Shown here: piece after piece, positions 7,831 to 16,049 of the stretch
Numbering within the stretch: the stretch's first letter is position 1
Layout of the letters: each line of letters opens with the position of its first letter
Assembly: GCA_902809935.1 (NCBI GenBank)
Contig: LR778134.1
Location: forward strand, 1,550,001 to 1,614,000
DNA length: 64,000 bases
Direction: 5' to 3'
From: Ruminococcaceae bacterium BL-4
Lineage (GTDB): Bacteria > Bacillota > Clostridia > Oscillospirales > Acutalibacteraceae
Position numbers and translations under genes: made by a program
The notes under the pieces: model-generated
Databases searched by the model: none
What the model was told of the DNA's origin: nothing
The model's input: the letters and a program-made list of their open reading frames with translations, nothing else

Positions 7831-9492
7831 TTATTGCATTTCTTCTTGAATTGCTGCCATTAAAGGTGGAATCAATTGCTTTTTGCGACTCATTAAGCCC
7901 GGCAAAACAGCACAATCTCCTTGAGGCTTTACGTGAAATGCTTTTTCGATGATCGCAGCAGCGTGAGGTCCGGTGAACATCAAATCGGTTGATTCTCCGG
8001 GCACGTCGGTAAACATGTAAAAAATCATTGGAATTCCCTGATATGCAGCCGCTTCTGATAAATAAGGGCCAACCAGCTTTTTAGCGGCAATTTTTGACTT
8101 TTTAGTCATATAGGTTCCTTGACCGACACCAAAACGGACATCTCCACGACTGAAAATCTTGAAGTCTGATAGAAAAATTTCTTCTGCATTTTTCCCGGTT
8201 AAATCTGCACCAGCTTCAAACATTTGCTCGGCGTATTGAGGAATGTTGATATTGGCAGCCTTAGCAAGTTCTTCGGCTACTGCTTTGTCAACAGGGGTGC
8301 AGGTTGGGCTGCGGAACATCAGAGTATCCGAAAGAATTGCGGAAAGAAGCAAACCAGCAATCTCTTTTGGAATTTCCACATTGTTTTCATGAAACATTTG
8401 ATAGACAATCGTACAGGTGCATCCCATGGGGACATTGCGAAAATAGACCGGATTCATGGTTTCTACAGCCTTTAGACGATGATGGTCGATGATTTCAAGG
8501 ATCTCTGCTTGGTCAAGACCATCTACAGCTTGTGTCTTTTCATTGTGGTCAACCAAAATAATTTGTTTGCGGTGAACATTCAGTAAGTTTCGTCTGCTGA
8601 TAACGCCACAGTAAAGACCGTTGTCATTTAAAACAGGAAAATAGCGGAACCGAACACTGGCCATTACTTTGTGAGCATCTTCAACCGGTGTGTTCAAATT
8701 AAATTTACTGATATTATCTTTTGTCATATAATGACTGATGGGGGCTGCCTGACTGATTAATTTTGCAACGTCATAAATAGGATGAGGAGTTGTAATAATT
8801 CTGCACCCTTTTTCTGTTGCACGTGCGACAATGGTTTTTGGAGCGGCGAGACCGCCACAGATGATAATACATCCTGCACCGCATTCAATAGCGCACAGTT
8901 GACTTTCATAACGGTTGGAAAGGATGACCATATCGCCTTCTTCGACGTATTCTTCCATGGCGTCTGGTGTAGCGGCTCCAATAAAGATATTGCCCTTGTC
9001 AATCACGGCATTTTCATCACCGAGAATCATTTTGCCTTCCAGGGTTTGTACAACATTTCTATAAGGGGTATGCGCTTTGGAAAGAACAGCAGTATCTAAT
9101 AAATCCATATTGGCGGTTGCAATATCCCGAATAGTAATAATGCCAAGAAGTTCTTTTTGGGAATTCGTAATGCAGAGTGTGTCAATTTCTACGCTGCGCA
9201 TCAACATCCATGCAGACTTTAGCGACATGTTACCGTCCACTCCTGGCTGACAACGAATGTCGATATCTTTTACCTGAGGGCTGACATCAGTGCAAAGTCT
9301 AGGGGATTTGACACCAAAATATTTCAAAACAAATTCAGTTTCTCGATTTAAAAGACCAGCACGGCGTGCTTCAGCGTTGATCCCAAGTTTTTTCTTTAAA
9401 TAAGCATATGCAATCGCAGAACAGATGGAATCTGTATCAGGATGTTGGTGACCGATTACATTCACCTTACGGCGGACATCGGTATTGGGCAT
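7831..9492 (-). CDS. ppaC: Manganese-dependent inorganic pyrophosphatase with regulatory CBS/DRTGG insert
   Basis: This 553-residue family II pyrophosphatase hydrolyses PPi in the cytosol with Mn2+. The DHH-type core is split: residues 1-70 carry GHQHPDTDS, and after an insert of about 240 residues the core resumes with VDHNE, IIDHH and the C-terminal SRKKQ substrate motif. The insert contains two CBS halves (around residues 75-125 and 250-305) flanking a DRTGG domain. This is the CBS-PPase architecture that binds adenine nucleotides and Ap4A-type ligands in known members. Plain family II enzymes are about 310 residues. AGGAGGGG precedes the ATG. Confidence 0.92.
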   Translation of the reverse strand: MPNTDVRRKVNVIGHQHPDTDSICSAIAYAYLKKKLGINAEARRAGLLNRETEFVLKYFGVKSPRLCTDVSPQVKDIDIRCQPGVDGNMSLKSAWMLMRSVEIDTLCITNSQKELLGIITIRDIATANMDLLDTAVLSKAHTPYRNVVQTLEGKMILGDENAVIDKGNIFIGAATPDAMEEYVEEGDMVILSNRYESQLCAIECGAGCIIICGGLAAPKTIVARATEKGCRIITTPHPIYDVAKLISQAAPISHYMTKDNISKFNLNTPVEDAHKVMASVRFRYFPVLNDNGLYCGVISRRNLLNVHRKQIILVDHNEKTQAVDGLDQAEILEIIDHHRLKAVETMNPVYFRNVPMGCTCTIVYQMFHENNVEIPKEIAGLLLSAILSDTLMFRSPTCTPVDKAVAEELAKAANINIPQYAEQMFEAGADLTGKNAEEIFLSDFKIFSRGDVRFGVGQGTYMTKKSKIAAKKLVGPYLSEAAAYQGIPMIFYMFTDVPGESTDLMFTGPHAAAIIEKAFHVKPQGDCAVLPGLMSRKKQLIPPLMAAIQEEMQ

Positions 9493-9572
9493 GAAAAGCC
9501 CCTCCTTTTATCTTAAATTGTGGGTTTGAGCAAATCTATTTACCGAGCAGACTTGCCACAAATATTACTTTT

Positions 9573-9600
9573 ATTATAACACAATTCTTTAGTGACGCAA
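9573..9600 (-). promoter_or_regulatory. Candidate promoter of ppaC
   Basis: On the minus strand TTGCGT and TATAAT are separated by 16 bp, about 80 bp upstream of the start codon. Nothing else recognisable lies in 9601-9756, which is AT-rich. Confidence 0.6.
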
Positions 9601-9756
9601 TTGCTTCTCTAAAAGGATTTCGCTTTAAATGTTAAAAAAAGAAATAAAATGAAAAGGATGCTTTTATTTTTTAAGTGTAAAAAAGAAAATAAAAGCCATA
9701 ATTTTAATGATATTTTTATAAAATAACGGAAAATAAAGAATTAATGAAAAAAGGCC

Positions 9757-9785
9757 TTGACAGAAGCAATCTGTTTTTGTATAAT
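9757..9785 (+). promoter_or_regulatory. Stable-RNA promoter
   Basis: A perfect TTGACA, 17 bp and a perfect TATAAT, starting about 30 bp before the tRNA-Glu gene. It would drive the tRNA/5S cluster. Confidence 0.88.
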
Positions 9786-9817
9786 TAAAAAGCTTCCTAT
9801 GAAGCAGCGCTGAATTC

Positions 9818-9892
9818 GGCCCGTTGGTCAAGTGGCTAAGACAGCGGCCTCTCACGCCGTTAACGTGGGTTCGAATCCCGCACGGGTCACCA
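9818..9892 (+). tRNA. tRNA-Glu (CTC)
   Basis: A full cloverleaf: acceptor GGCCCGT pairs with ACGGGTC, the anticodon loop is CTCTCAC with anticodon CTC, the T arm is GTGGG/CCCGC, and CCA is encoded. Confidence 0.93.
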
Positions 9893-9944
9893 AATGAATA
9901 GATCCCATAGAGAAGCACGATCATTGCCCAAAGACATTCGATCA

Positions 9945-10060
<116 letters not shown>

Positions 10061-10068
10061 ATAGATAT

Positions 10069-10144
10069 TCCTCAATAGCTCAGCCGGTAGAGCATGCGAC
10101 TGTTAATCGCAGGGTCGTTGGTTCGAGTCCAACTTGGGGAGCCA
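10069..10144 (+). tRNA. tRNA-Asn (GTT)
   Basis: Acceptor TCCTCAA pairs with TTGGGGA. The anticodon arm is GCGAC-TGTTAAT-CGC with anticodon GTT. Discriminator G and an encoded CCA follow. Confidence 0.93.
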
Positions 10145-10148
10145 AGGC

Positions 10149-10186
10149 TGAATCCGGACGTTGCTTTTGCGTCCGGATTCTTTTTA
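10149..10186 (+). terminator. Intrinsic terminator of the tRNA/5S unit
   Basis: GAATCCGGACG pairs with CGTCCGGATTC, followed by five T. It separates tRNA-Asn from the next tRNA gene. Confidence 0.9.
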
Positions 10187-10222
10187 TTCCTTTGCAGAAA
10201 ACGTACAGTTTCTGCAAAACAC

Positions 10223-10299
10223 GGGCCATTAGCTCAGTTGGTTAGAGCTACCGGCTCATAACCGGTTGGTGCTGGGTTCGAGTCCTAGATGGCCCACCA
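10223..10299 (+). tRNA. tRNA with CAT anticodon (elongator Met, or Ile2); prophage integration target
   Basis: Acceptor GGGCCAT pairs with ATGGCCC, the anticodon loop is CTCATAA with anticodon CAT, and CCA is encoded. Met and lysidine-modified Ile2 tRNAs share this anticodon and cannot be separated confidently by eye. The 3' two thirds, from base 10249, belong to the prophage attachment core, so after integration the gene was rebuilt with phage-supplied 3' sequence and remains intact. Confidence 0.9.
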
Positions 10300-10307
10300 A
10301 ACAAAAA
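10249..10307 (+). repeat. attL core
   Basis: A 59-bp sequence identical to 51428-51486. It starts in the anticodon stem of the tRNA gene and runs past the CCA end. Confidence 0.93.
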
Positions 10308-10352
10308 CCGCATCAGATAGCCATTTGTTGGCATTCTGGTGCGGTTTTTTTA
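10308..10352 (+). terminator. Terminator of the tRNA gene, phage side of attL
   Basis: CCGCATCAGA and TCTGGTGCGG pair (with an inner GCCA/TGGC helix), followed by seven T. A diverged copy stands at the same place next to attR. Confidence 0.85.
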
Positions 10353-10402
10353 TACCCTGTTTTAACGCAAAAACACGCAAAATAATGGTAAAATTCGAAA
10401 AC

Positions 10403-10423
10403 ATGCAAGTCAGATGCAAGTCA
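10403..10423. promoter_or_regulatory. Pair of integrase arm-type sites (left arm)
   Basis: ATGCAAGTCA occurs twice, at 10403 and 10414, 11 bp apart (one helical turn). The same pair flanks the core on the integrase side, as expected for arm-type integrase or Xis binding sites. Confidence 0.75.
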
Positions 10424-10450
10424 AAATATGCGTTATATTATGCTATAAAC

Positions 10451-10465
10451 GTGAAAAATATTCAC
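10451..10465. repeat. GTGAA-N5-TTCAC palindrome
   Basis: GTGAAAAATATTCAC. Related palindromes lie at 51634 (degenerate) and 54358 (near-identical). The binding protein is unknown. Confidence 0.5.
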
Positions 10466-10470
10466 ATACA

Positions 10471-10523
10471 AAAAATCACCATCAGCTATCCTGTATTGGA
10501 CGGTTGATGGTGATCCTTTTTAG
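10471..10523. terminator. Hairpin terminator between attL and the first cargo gene
   Basis: ATCACCATCA (10475) pairs with TGATGGTGAT (10505), with A-run and T-run flanks. It can serve the leftward HEPN-like gene. A degenerate version lies at 51.65 kb in the remnant. Between it and 10585 nothing else is seen. Confidence 0.75.
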
Positions 10524-10584
10524 TTGTATGGTAAGCCCACAATATAAATTTAGGTTATTCGTTATCTAATAATTTTTTATGACA

Positions 10585-11037
10585 TTAAAACTTTGAATAT
10601 TTTGAAAGAGTGGCAATATTGTGAATTAATTGTTCGAATGTTTCTTTATCCCAGAATCTTGGATGCATATAACCATGTACAACGTTATTTCGGTTATTTC
10701 CTTCATTTTGAGGTTTTGAAATTTCAAAATATCGTTTTACACTTTTAAGAAGCGTTACATATTTGTAATTATCGCCATTTTCCTCAATTGCAAGATTGAC
10801 TAAAGCTATTCCTACTTTCCGCTTTTTGGGCGTTCCATTTTTATCAAGTAGCGTCATACCATATTCAGATGTAGTAGTTCTTATCATTTCCTCCAAATAA
10901 GTATATGCAAAAGGTGTCAAAACAGAAAAAGAAGCAGGAATTTTTTCATACACTTCTTGAGCTATGCTCCAATCAGGCGACCAATTCAAAAAGTGTGCAT
11001 AAGTTATTATTTCTTTGAAATCATCATGAATGCTCAT
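10585..11037 (-). CDS. HEPN-like cargo protein (putative defence or exclusion factor)
   Basis: An all-helical protein of 150 residues. Near residue 120 it carries RNNVVHGYMHPRFWD, containing the R-x4-H pattern that marks the catalytic site of HEPN-type ribonucleases. The C-terminus (FEQLIHNIATLSKYSKF) is typical of related uncharacterised proteins in Firmicutes. No MNT-type nucleotidyltransferase partner is adjacent. The gene lies at the far left end of the prophage, outside the lysis module and in its own transcription unit: an upstream motif at 11119-11138, an AAAGGA ribosome site and a terminator after it. This is the usual position for lysogen-expressed cargo. The RNase assignment rests on the motif only. 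Confidence 0.5.
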   Translation of the reverse strand: MSIHDDFKEIITYAHFLNWSPDWSIAQEVYEKIPASFSVLTPFAYTYLEEMIRTTTSEYGMTLLDKNGTPKKRKVGIALVNLAIEENGDNYKYVTLLKSVKRYFEISKPQNEGNNRNNVVHGYMHPRFWDKETFEQLIHNIATLSKYSKF

Positions 11038-11118
11038 GATCTTTTCCTTTCAAATCGTTATGAATGGCGAAATTAACATAATTACACAGTACTATAATTT
11101 AGTCATTTCTTTTATCTC

Positions 11119-11138
11119 GTTAATAATACCCTTAAATC
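11119..11138 (-). promoter_or_regulatory. Shared cargo-upstream motif, copy 1
   Basis: On the minus strand the sequence reads ATTTAAGGGTATTATTAA. Near-identical copies precede the glycosyltransferase operon (about 14286-14306) and the phosphatidyltransferase gene of the remnant (about 52385-52403). The rest of 11038-11433 holds only AT-rich sequence and the terminator listed next. Confidence 0.55.
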
Positions 11139-11352
11139 CTACAGAGTTGTTGCATTTTGGTTCCCCTCATTGCCATTTTATATAATTGAGTATCGCTTAG
11201 AGAGTTCCATTTTGATAAGCCTTGAATTTTTCATTTAACATCACTTTTATCGTGCAAAAAAGAAGAGGGTTAGGCACAAGACATTGTACTTAGTAGGAAA
11301 TCTGTTGAAAGTCATTTTTTAAATTACTTAGATTTTTGTCAATTTTAAAACA

Positions 11353-11382
11353 TAAAAAAGCAGAGCTGATTTCTCAGACCTG
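11353..11382 (-). terminator. Terminator after the GT2 gene
   Basis: On the minus strand CAGGTCTGA and TCAGCTCTG pair (one mismatch) around a GAAA tetraloop, followed by CTTTTTT. It lies about 52 bp after the stop codon at 11434. Confidence 0.75.
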
Positions 11383-11433
11383 TTTTATGTATGTCGATAG
11401 TAGCTGGTTCAACAAGTAGTAAGCTACTAATCT

Positions 11434-12366
11434 TTAATTCTTATTTTTATGAATGATATTTCGTAAAATCTCAAATGTTCGCTTGGCATTTTTTTCCATA
11501 TTTGACAGAATTAATCCAGAGAAGAATGATAAAAACGCTGCTATTGCGATAAATCCACATGTAATTAATGTAGGAAATTTTGCTACGAGACCCGTCTTAA
11601 CATAATCTGTTAAAACCGGTATAACGTTCAATGTTGATACCACAGCTAATATTGCTGCAAATATACCGAAAAATCCCAATGGTTTATAATTTTTATACAG
11701 ATTGAAAATAGTCTTGAGTACCTTAAAACCGTCCGAGTAAGTGTTTAGTTTCGATATGCTTCCTTCCGGACGATTGCGATATTCAATAACCACGTTATCG
11801 ATCTGCATATTATTATAAACCGCATGAATCGTCATCTCAGTTTCAATTTCAAATCCTTTTGACAGGACTGGAAACGTCTTTACAAAATCATAACTGAACG
11901 CACGGAATCCGGTCATAATATCTTTTACATCGCAACTAAATAATTTGTTAATACTCTTTCGAACTAATGAGTTACCAAAATTATGAAATGGACGCTTGTT
12001 TTCTGTGAAGTATGTGGAGGATAACCGATCTCCTACCACCATATCTGCATTATGGTGAAGAACTTTGTCTGCCATTTCTGGAACAGCGTCTATAGGATAA
12101 GTATCATCTCCGTCTACCATGATATAGCACTTTGCGTCAATTTCTCGAAACATACGTCGGATTACATTCCCTTTACCTTGCATGTATTCATTTCGTACAA
12201 TAGCACCTGCTAGTTTAGCAATTTCAACAGTTCGATCCTGTGAATTATTGTTATAAACGTATACTGTTGCTGATGGCAAAACGGCTTTTGTGTCTGCTAT
12301 TACTTTTCCTATCGTTTTCTCCTCGTTGTAACAGGGAATTAAGACTGCAATTTGATCCATATTCAA
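11434..12366 (-). CDS. GT2 polyprenyl-phosphate glycosyltransferase (GtrB/DPM-like)
   Basis: Residues 1-215 form a GT-A fold: IAVLIPCYNEE at the nucleotide-binding N-terminus, a VDGDDTYP segment giving the DxD-like metal site near residue 87, and MTGFRAFS further on. The C-terminal 90 residues hold two transmembrane helices. This is the build of dolichol-phosphate-mannose-synthase-like enzymes and phage GtrB, which load a sugar from a nucleotide sugar onto undecaprenyl phosphate at the inner face of the membrane. It overlaps the upstream membrane gene by 4 bp (ATGA). Together they probably change the host cell wall or its glycopolymer during lysogeny. No GtrA-type flippase is visible. Confidence 0.8.
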   Translation of the reverse strand: MNMDQIAVLIPCYNEEKTIGKVIADTKAVLPSATVYVYNNNSQDRTVEIAKLAGAIVRNEYMQGKGNVIRRMFREIDAKCYIMVDGDDTYPIDAVPEMADKVLHHNADMVVGDRLSSTYFTENKRPFHNFGNSLVRKSINKLFSCDVKDIMTGFRAFSYDFVKTFPVLSKGFEIETEMTIHAVYNNMQIDNVVIEYRNRPEGSISKLNTYSDGFKVLKTIFNLYKNYKPLGFFGIFAAILAVVSTLNVIPVLTDYVKTGLVAKFPTLITCGFIAIAAFLSFFSGLILSNMEKNAKRTFEILRNIIHKNKN

Positions 12367-14222
12367 TCGTCACCTAATTTTAATATATTTTGTTCATTTT
12401 TTAAGATAAGCCCTAAAAGGACAGGTGTAGTTATTACAAGTGGGTAAATATATCTATATAAAACAACTGGTCCTAATAATAATGTGAGCCATAATGCAAA
12501 TAGGAATGCTGCCGGAAATAAAAGTTGATAGCTATGCTTATAAAATGCATAAGTTATATAGAGTAGCATGTTCCACACAAAAAAGCCAGAACTAAATAGC
12601 ATTGAAAATATAGGCATAGACTGATAATTATTGTTATAAGATAAATTATGTAACCATTTTTCTAGCCATTGGAAAGATGTAGGTGTTTGTCTTGTAATCA
12701 AAACCCAATTTTTATTATTTTGTGAAGTATTATCATATTCCCAATATGGGTGATATGCTTGTGGATCACGGTAATTCATATCTGGATACCATAGACCAAT
12801 AGTCAAGCGCAAGAACGCATCTACATATGAAGTTGGGCATTTTTTCCCGACTTTTATCCATAAAGCTATAAACCTTTTTGGATCTGACTTACATAAATCG
12901 GAATTAAATGTCTGTTTCATAAGGTCTGAGATACCTTGTTGATTATTTGTGTATTTTGAATAATCAGGTATGTATTCAGCTATTTCACTAATATCTTCAG
13001 AGTTTAGCTGAGGGGATCCAACGGTTGCCGCACGTGACAACTGCATAATTGGAACGCTCAACATCTCTTGGAGTGAATCGGACTTTACGCCACCAGCGAG
13101 TGCTGTAATTGGTCCTGAATAAACTCCAAAAAGGACACATGAGATGATTCCAATTGATAAGATCTTTTTATTAATCTTCCATTTATGAAAAATTAATAAG
13201 CCAATGATCATTGCCATAATATTTACATATATAGCATTATTCCTAAAAATTAAGTTTATGAATACAATAACAATTGTCAATGCGACGCTTTTTTTTGATT
13301 CAAGATACTTGTTATTGACAACCAGTTTTGCCCACTGCAAAACCATTAGTAGAAATGTTGCAGAATAAATAATATCTTTCGTTGAAGAAAACGACATTAT
13401 GGAATTTGTCGGTAGGAACATGAAGAGAAGCAGCATTACTAGTTGTACAATAAAAGGCAAATGCCAATTACGCAGATTCCTTATGGTTTCAGCAAATGCA
13501 AAAGAAAGAATGGCCATCTGAATAAGAATATACAGTAAAAATCCTATTTGTCTATTTCCTATAGCATCGCCAACTGTGATTGTGAAAAAGCCAAGAAGAT
13601 ATGAATGAATGATTGGGTGATGTAAACTAAATCGATGATTGATATAAAAATTTATCTGGTAAACACTATCATATCCATAAATTCCTGGAAAAGATGCTAT
13701 GAGGTTTGGCACCCATGATAAGAAAATAATAATCCATACTATTATTTCAAATAGTATAGGGAACTTTTCTGAGAGTTTTGTTATACATTTGGGTTCTTTA
13801 AATACTTGTAGATTTAAATTTATTTTAGAAATAGACTTGAGTGCGATTGTGATCAATGGATACCACAAAAAGGTGCCTGAAATGATTGCTACCCATGTTT
13901 GTCCTTTGTTCGCTTGCGCATATCCACTTTTGATGATAATTGAGCCAAAAACAAGCGAAGCAGAAAAAAATAGAGCGAGAAGTATTCTTATAGCAAGTGC
14001 ATTAGAATTATCAATTTCTAACGTTTTATACCAAAGAAACATTAGTATAACAAACCAGATCCATGAAAAAATACTATTAGAATATGATAAAAGCGTTAGT
14101 TCACCTTTTATCATATTCTGAATTCCCCATGTTGCTATTGTAGCAAAAATTATAGACATAATAATTTGTTTATTTGATGCCAATTTATTCAAATGCAATT
14201 TCATATTTACCTTTACTTTCAA
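12363..14222 (-). CDS. DUF6020-like polytopic membrane protein, putative GT-C glycosyltransferase
   Basis: A 619-residue integral membrane protein with about 12 hydrophobic segments. A loop after the fifth or sixth segment carries SFPGIYGYDSVYQINF and a downstream HHPIIHSYLLG, as in DUF6020 proteins and resembling the acidic first loop of GT-C enzymes. A long extracytoplasmic stretch (about residues 400-540, with WYPDMNYRDP) precedes the last helices. With the overlapping GT2 gene it forms a two-gene unit in which the GT2 would make a polyprenyl-phosphate sugar and this protein would transfer it outside the membrane, like phage serotype-conversion genes. Enzyme class is inferred from topology and context. 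The gene is visibly more AT-rich than the adjacent tail genes. Confidence 0.7.
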   Translation of the reverse strand: MKVKVNMKLHLNKLASNKQIIMSIIFATIATWGIQNMIKGELTLLSYSNSIFSWIWFVILMFLWYKTLEIDNSNALAIRILLALFFSASLVFGSIIIKSGYAQANKGQTWVAIISGTFLWYPLITIALKSISKINLNLQVFKEPKCITKLSEKFPILFEIIVWIIIFLSWVPNLIASFPGIYGYDSVYQINFYINHRFSLHHPIIHSYLLGFFTITVGDAIGNRQIGFLLYILIQMAILSFAFAETIRNLRNWHLPFIVQLVMLLLFMFLPTNSIMSFSSTKDIIYSATFLLMVLQWAKLVVNNKYLESKKSVALTIVIVFINLIFRNNAIYVNIMAMIIGLLIFHKWKINKKILSIGIISCVLFGVYSGPITALAGGVKSDSLQEMLSVPIMQLSRAATVGSPQLNSEDISEIAEYIPDYSKYTNNQQGISDLMKQTFNSDLCKSDPKRFIALWIKVGKKCPTSYVDAFLRLTIGLWYPDMNYRDPQAYHPYWEYDNTSQNNKNWVLITRQTPTSFQWLEKWLHNLSYNNNYQSMPIFSMLFSSGFFVWNMLLYITYAFYKHSYQLLFPAAFLFALWLTLLLGPVVLYRYIYPLVITTPVLLGLILKNEQNILKLGDD

Positions 14223-14285
14223 TCGTTTTTATACAATAATCTCTTTACATCGCTATAACATAAATTTCTATATTACTATATTATA

Positions 14286-14425
14286 TTAATAATACTCTTA
14301 AATACCATAAAATGGAACGCTTTGTATGAAAATTCGTCAAGATTCAACATAATTGAAATAATACAATTAGACGTATTAACAACAAAAAATCCCCCGGCCA
14401 TCCTAAAATAAAGGAAGGCCGGGGG
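14286..14425. repeat. 140-bp block shared with the prophage remnant at 52385-52524
   Basis: The block holds the cargo-upstream motif, an AT-rich spacer with GATTCAACATAATT, ATTAACAACAAAAAATC and a terminator hairpin. The copy at 52385-52524 aligns along its length with scattered substitutions. It marks the border between lysis module and cargo in both elements. Confidence 0.85.
14384..14425 (-). terminator. Terminator of the late/lysis operon
   Basis: CCCCCGGCC (14391) pairs with GGCCGGGGG (14417); on the minus strand it is followed by ATTTTTT. It ends the leftward late transcript. Confidence 0.9.
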
Positions 14426-14450
14426 ATTGGATTATGGAGATATTTAATTT

Positions 14451-14750
14451 TTAGGTACCGGACTTGTTGGATACTCGTGCGATTGCCTGGTAGGCACCGT
14501 TGCTGGCTGTCGATACCAATACTGCATTGAGCGGTACCAAGGCCCATACTGTCCAAGGCTGCACAAATCCTGCATTAGCTGCTGTGCTGATGAGCAGCAC
14601 AACCAGGGCAATCAGATAGCTTAAAATTTGTGTCGGCATCTTTGCAATGGAGCCGGCGCCTTTAAGTAACTGTGTCAAAAGTCCTGTAACCGCTGCAGCA
14701 CCGGCGAAGGTGCCAAGAATACTCCAGGTTAAAAAATCATTCATGTTCAT
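14451..14750 (-). CDS. Phage holin
   Basis: A small protein of 99 residues with three hydrophobic segments and an alanine- and glycine-rich first helix (GTFAGAAAVTGLLTQLL). It lies directly after the amidase and the XhlA-like gene, where the holin of clostridial siphophages usually is. It would form the membrane lesion that lets the amidase reach the cell wall. The frame is open for 15 more codons, but AAGGAGG sits 6 bp before the ATG at 14750, so that start is used. It overlaps the upstream gene by 14 bp. Confidence 0.8.
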   Translation of the reverse strand: MNMNDFLTWSILGTFAGAAAVTGLLTQLLKGAGSIAKMPTQILSYLIALVVLLISTAANAGFVQPWTVWALVPLNAVLVSTASNGAYQAIARVSNKSGT

Positions 14751-14973
14751 AATGTTCCTCCTTAACTTCCAAATCACTAATTCGGTGATTTGCAACTTTT
14801 ATCTGTTCTTCTAATCTATAGGTACGTTCTACAACTTGATTATGCTTTGCAACTTTTTCTTCTAACTGGCAGAGACGATAATCCACTAATTTGTTGGAAA
14901 TGCGGATTCCACTCCAACTGCCGACTGCTGTCCCTAAGAAGGCAATCAGCGCAACAATAACTTCTGTTGGCAT
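14737..14973 (-). CDS. Small membrane-anchored coiled-coil lysis-region protein (XhlA-like)
   Basis: A 78-residue protein with one N-terminal transmembrane segment (VIVALIAFLGTAVGSW) and a charged helical tail, YRLCQLEEKVAKHNQVVERT, predicted to form a coiled coil. This design matches the small XhlA-type or haemolysin-like proteins that accompany holins in Bacillus and Clostridium phages. AAGGAGG precedes the ATG. It is translated just ahead of, and overlapping, the holin. Confidence 0.65.
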   Translation of the reverse strand: MPTEVIVALIAFLGTAVGSWSGIRISNKLVDYRLCQLEEKVAKHNQVVERTYRLEEQIKVANHRISDLEVKEEHYEHE

Positions 14974-14983
14974 TTTGTCCTCC

Positions 14984-15940
14984 TTATGCGACTGTCATCT
15001 GGAAACGGTCGATTGTATTGCCGTACTTCCCGGAAAAACCGTCCATACCGTTACCGGTATTATCGTCGATTTGCTCCGGGTAATAATCCTGCAGATTAGG
15101 GCTGACCTTGTAATGGGCGCAGCGAAGCGGATGCATGCCAGCAGGGGAGTAATAATATGCCTCAACCGCATCGATCTCCTGGCCGTTACCTGCATATCCG
15201 TTGTTGTCGTCATTGATATCGTAGCCGGTGACGTAAGGCAGCCAGTCACCGCCGCATACATGGACACGGTAGCGGATAGCTCCCTGTGTGACACCGATCG
15301 CAATATCAGTGATCTTGTGCCCTCGCACACCGCCAAAGTCATTGTCGTCCCAAACCTCATCAAGCCAGCCGTCCTCTTTGGTGCGCACGCGATAGGCAGC
15401 GCTAACCTTGCCGGTATGATCAGCGGGGGAACTGGCAGCGCTGACAATATCAGACGGAGTGTTCCCATTCATATAGGACTGCACCATCTGAACAAATCGT
15501 CCCCAGCCACGGTCAAGCGTTCTGTGGGGACAATACTTGTCCATATAATCCTGGTGCTTTGTGAGCCGATCAATCCCCCAGCCATACTTATTAAGAAGCA
15601 TAGCCGCCAGCTGCGCACCGCTGCGCTCTGCGGCGTCAAAACGTTCTCCACCGGATAAACTGTAGCAAATTTCAATCGCGATTCCCTGACGGTTTCCGGG
15701 GCCGTTTCCATCGCCTGCATGCCAGGCATTCCGGTTTTCAGGGATTCCCTGCACAACTTCCTGGTCGTCAACCGCATAGTGAAAAGAACACTCGTTGTTG
15801 TTTCCGATCATATAAGCAATCTCATCGCGTGCGGATGCGTCGTTATATGTATTATGGATTACGACGCGGGTCGGAGCCATGGGGTAGGGGCACTTGATTC
15901 CATACTTTTCGGGCGGGCAAAGCATTTGTACGATATCCAT
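14984..15940 (-). CDS. N-acetylmuramoyl-L-alanine amidase (endolysin)
   Basis: Residues 1-165 are an Amidase_2 domain: VVIHNT provides a zinc histidine, HAGDG a second conserved site, and CPHRTLD near residue 140 the late zinc histidine. It cuts the bond between muramic acid and the stem peptide. The C-terminal 150 residues, with YRVRTKEDGWLDEV and YVTGYDINDDNNGYAG, are a cell-wall-binding module known from clostridial prophage endolysins. There is no signal peptide, so export depends on the holin. The ATG overlaps the stop of a 31-codon gene (TAATG). Confidence 0.9.
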   Translation of the reverse strand: MDIVQMLCPPEKYGIKCPYPMAPTRVVIHNTYNDASARDEIAYMIGNNNECSFHYAVDDQEVVQGIPENRNAWHAGDGNGPGNRQGIAIEICYSLSGGERFDAAERSGAQLAAMLLNKYGWGIDRLTKHQDYMDKYCPHRTLDRGWGRFVQMVQSYMNGNTPSDIVSAASSPADHTGKVSAAYRVRTKEDGWLDEVWDDNDFGGVRGHKITDIAIGVTQGAIRYRVHVCGGDWLPYVTGYDINDDNNGYAGNGQEIDAVEAYYYSPAGMHPLRCAHYKVSPNLQDYYPEQIDDNTGNGMDGFSGKYGNTIDRFQMTVA

Positions 15941-16035
15941 TATTCTGCATCTCCTTTCTCAGCTTCCTGGTGATTGATTTCTTTTTGTGCGGCCTGATAA
16001 AGGTCGTCCGTGTAAATGATTACTTTAGTATCCAT
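15940..16035 (-). CDS. Very short phage protein (31 aa) upstream of the endolysin
   Basis: AAGGAGG lies 9 bp before an ATG that opens a 31-codon frame (MDTKVIIYTDDLYQAAQ...), ending in TAATG that overlaps the amidase start. The good ribosome site and the coupling make translation likely. The peptide is acidic at its end and has no recognisable domain. It may be a true structural peptide or mainly serve to couple translation. Confidence 0.6.
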   Translation of the reverse strand: MDTKVIIYTDDLYQAAQKEINHQEAEKGDAE

Positions 16036-16049
16036 GATTTTTATCCTCC

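Noticed and set aside
10585-11037. HEPN/MNT toxin-antitoxin pair
   Set aside because: No nucleotidyltransferase-like gene lies on either side; the HEPN-like gene is alone in its unit.
14995-15468. Alternative leftward frame of 157 codons inside the endolysin gene
   Set aside because: It is a phase-shifted reading of the amidase C-terminal domain, with Arg/Thr/Ile-biased composition and no ribosome site.
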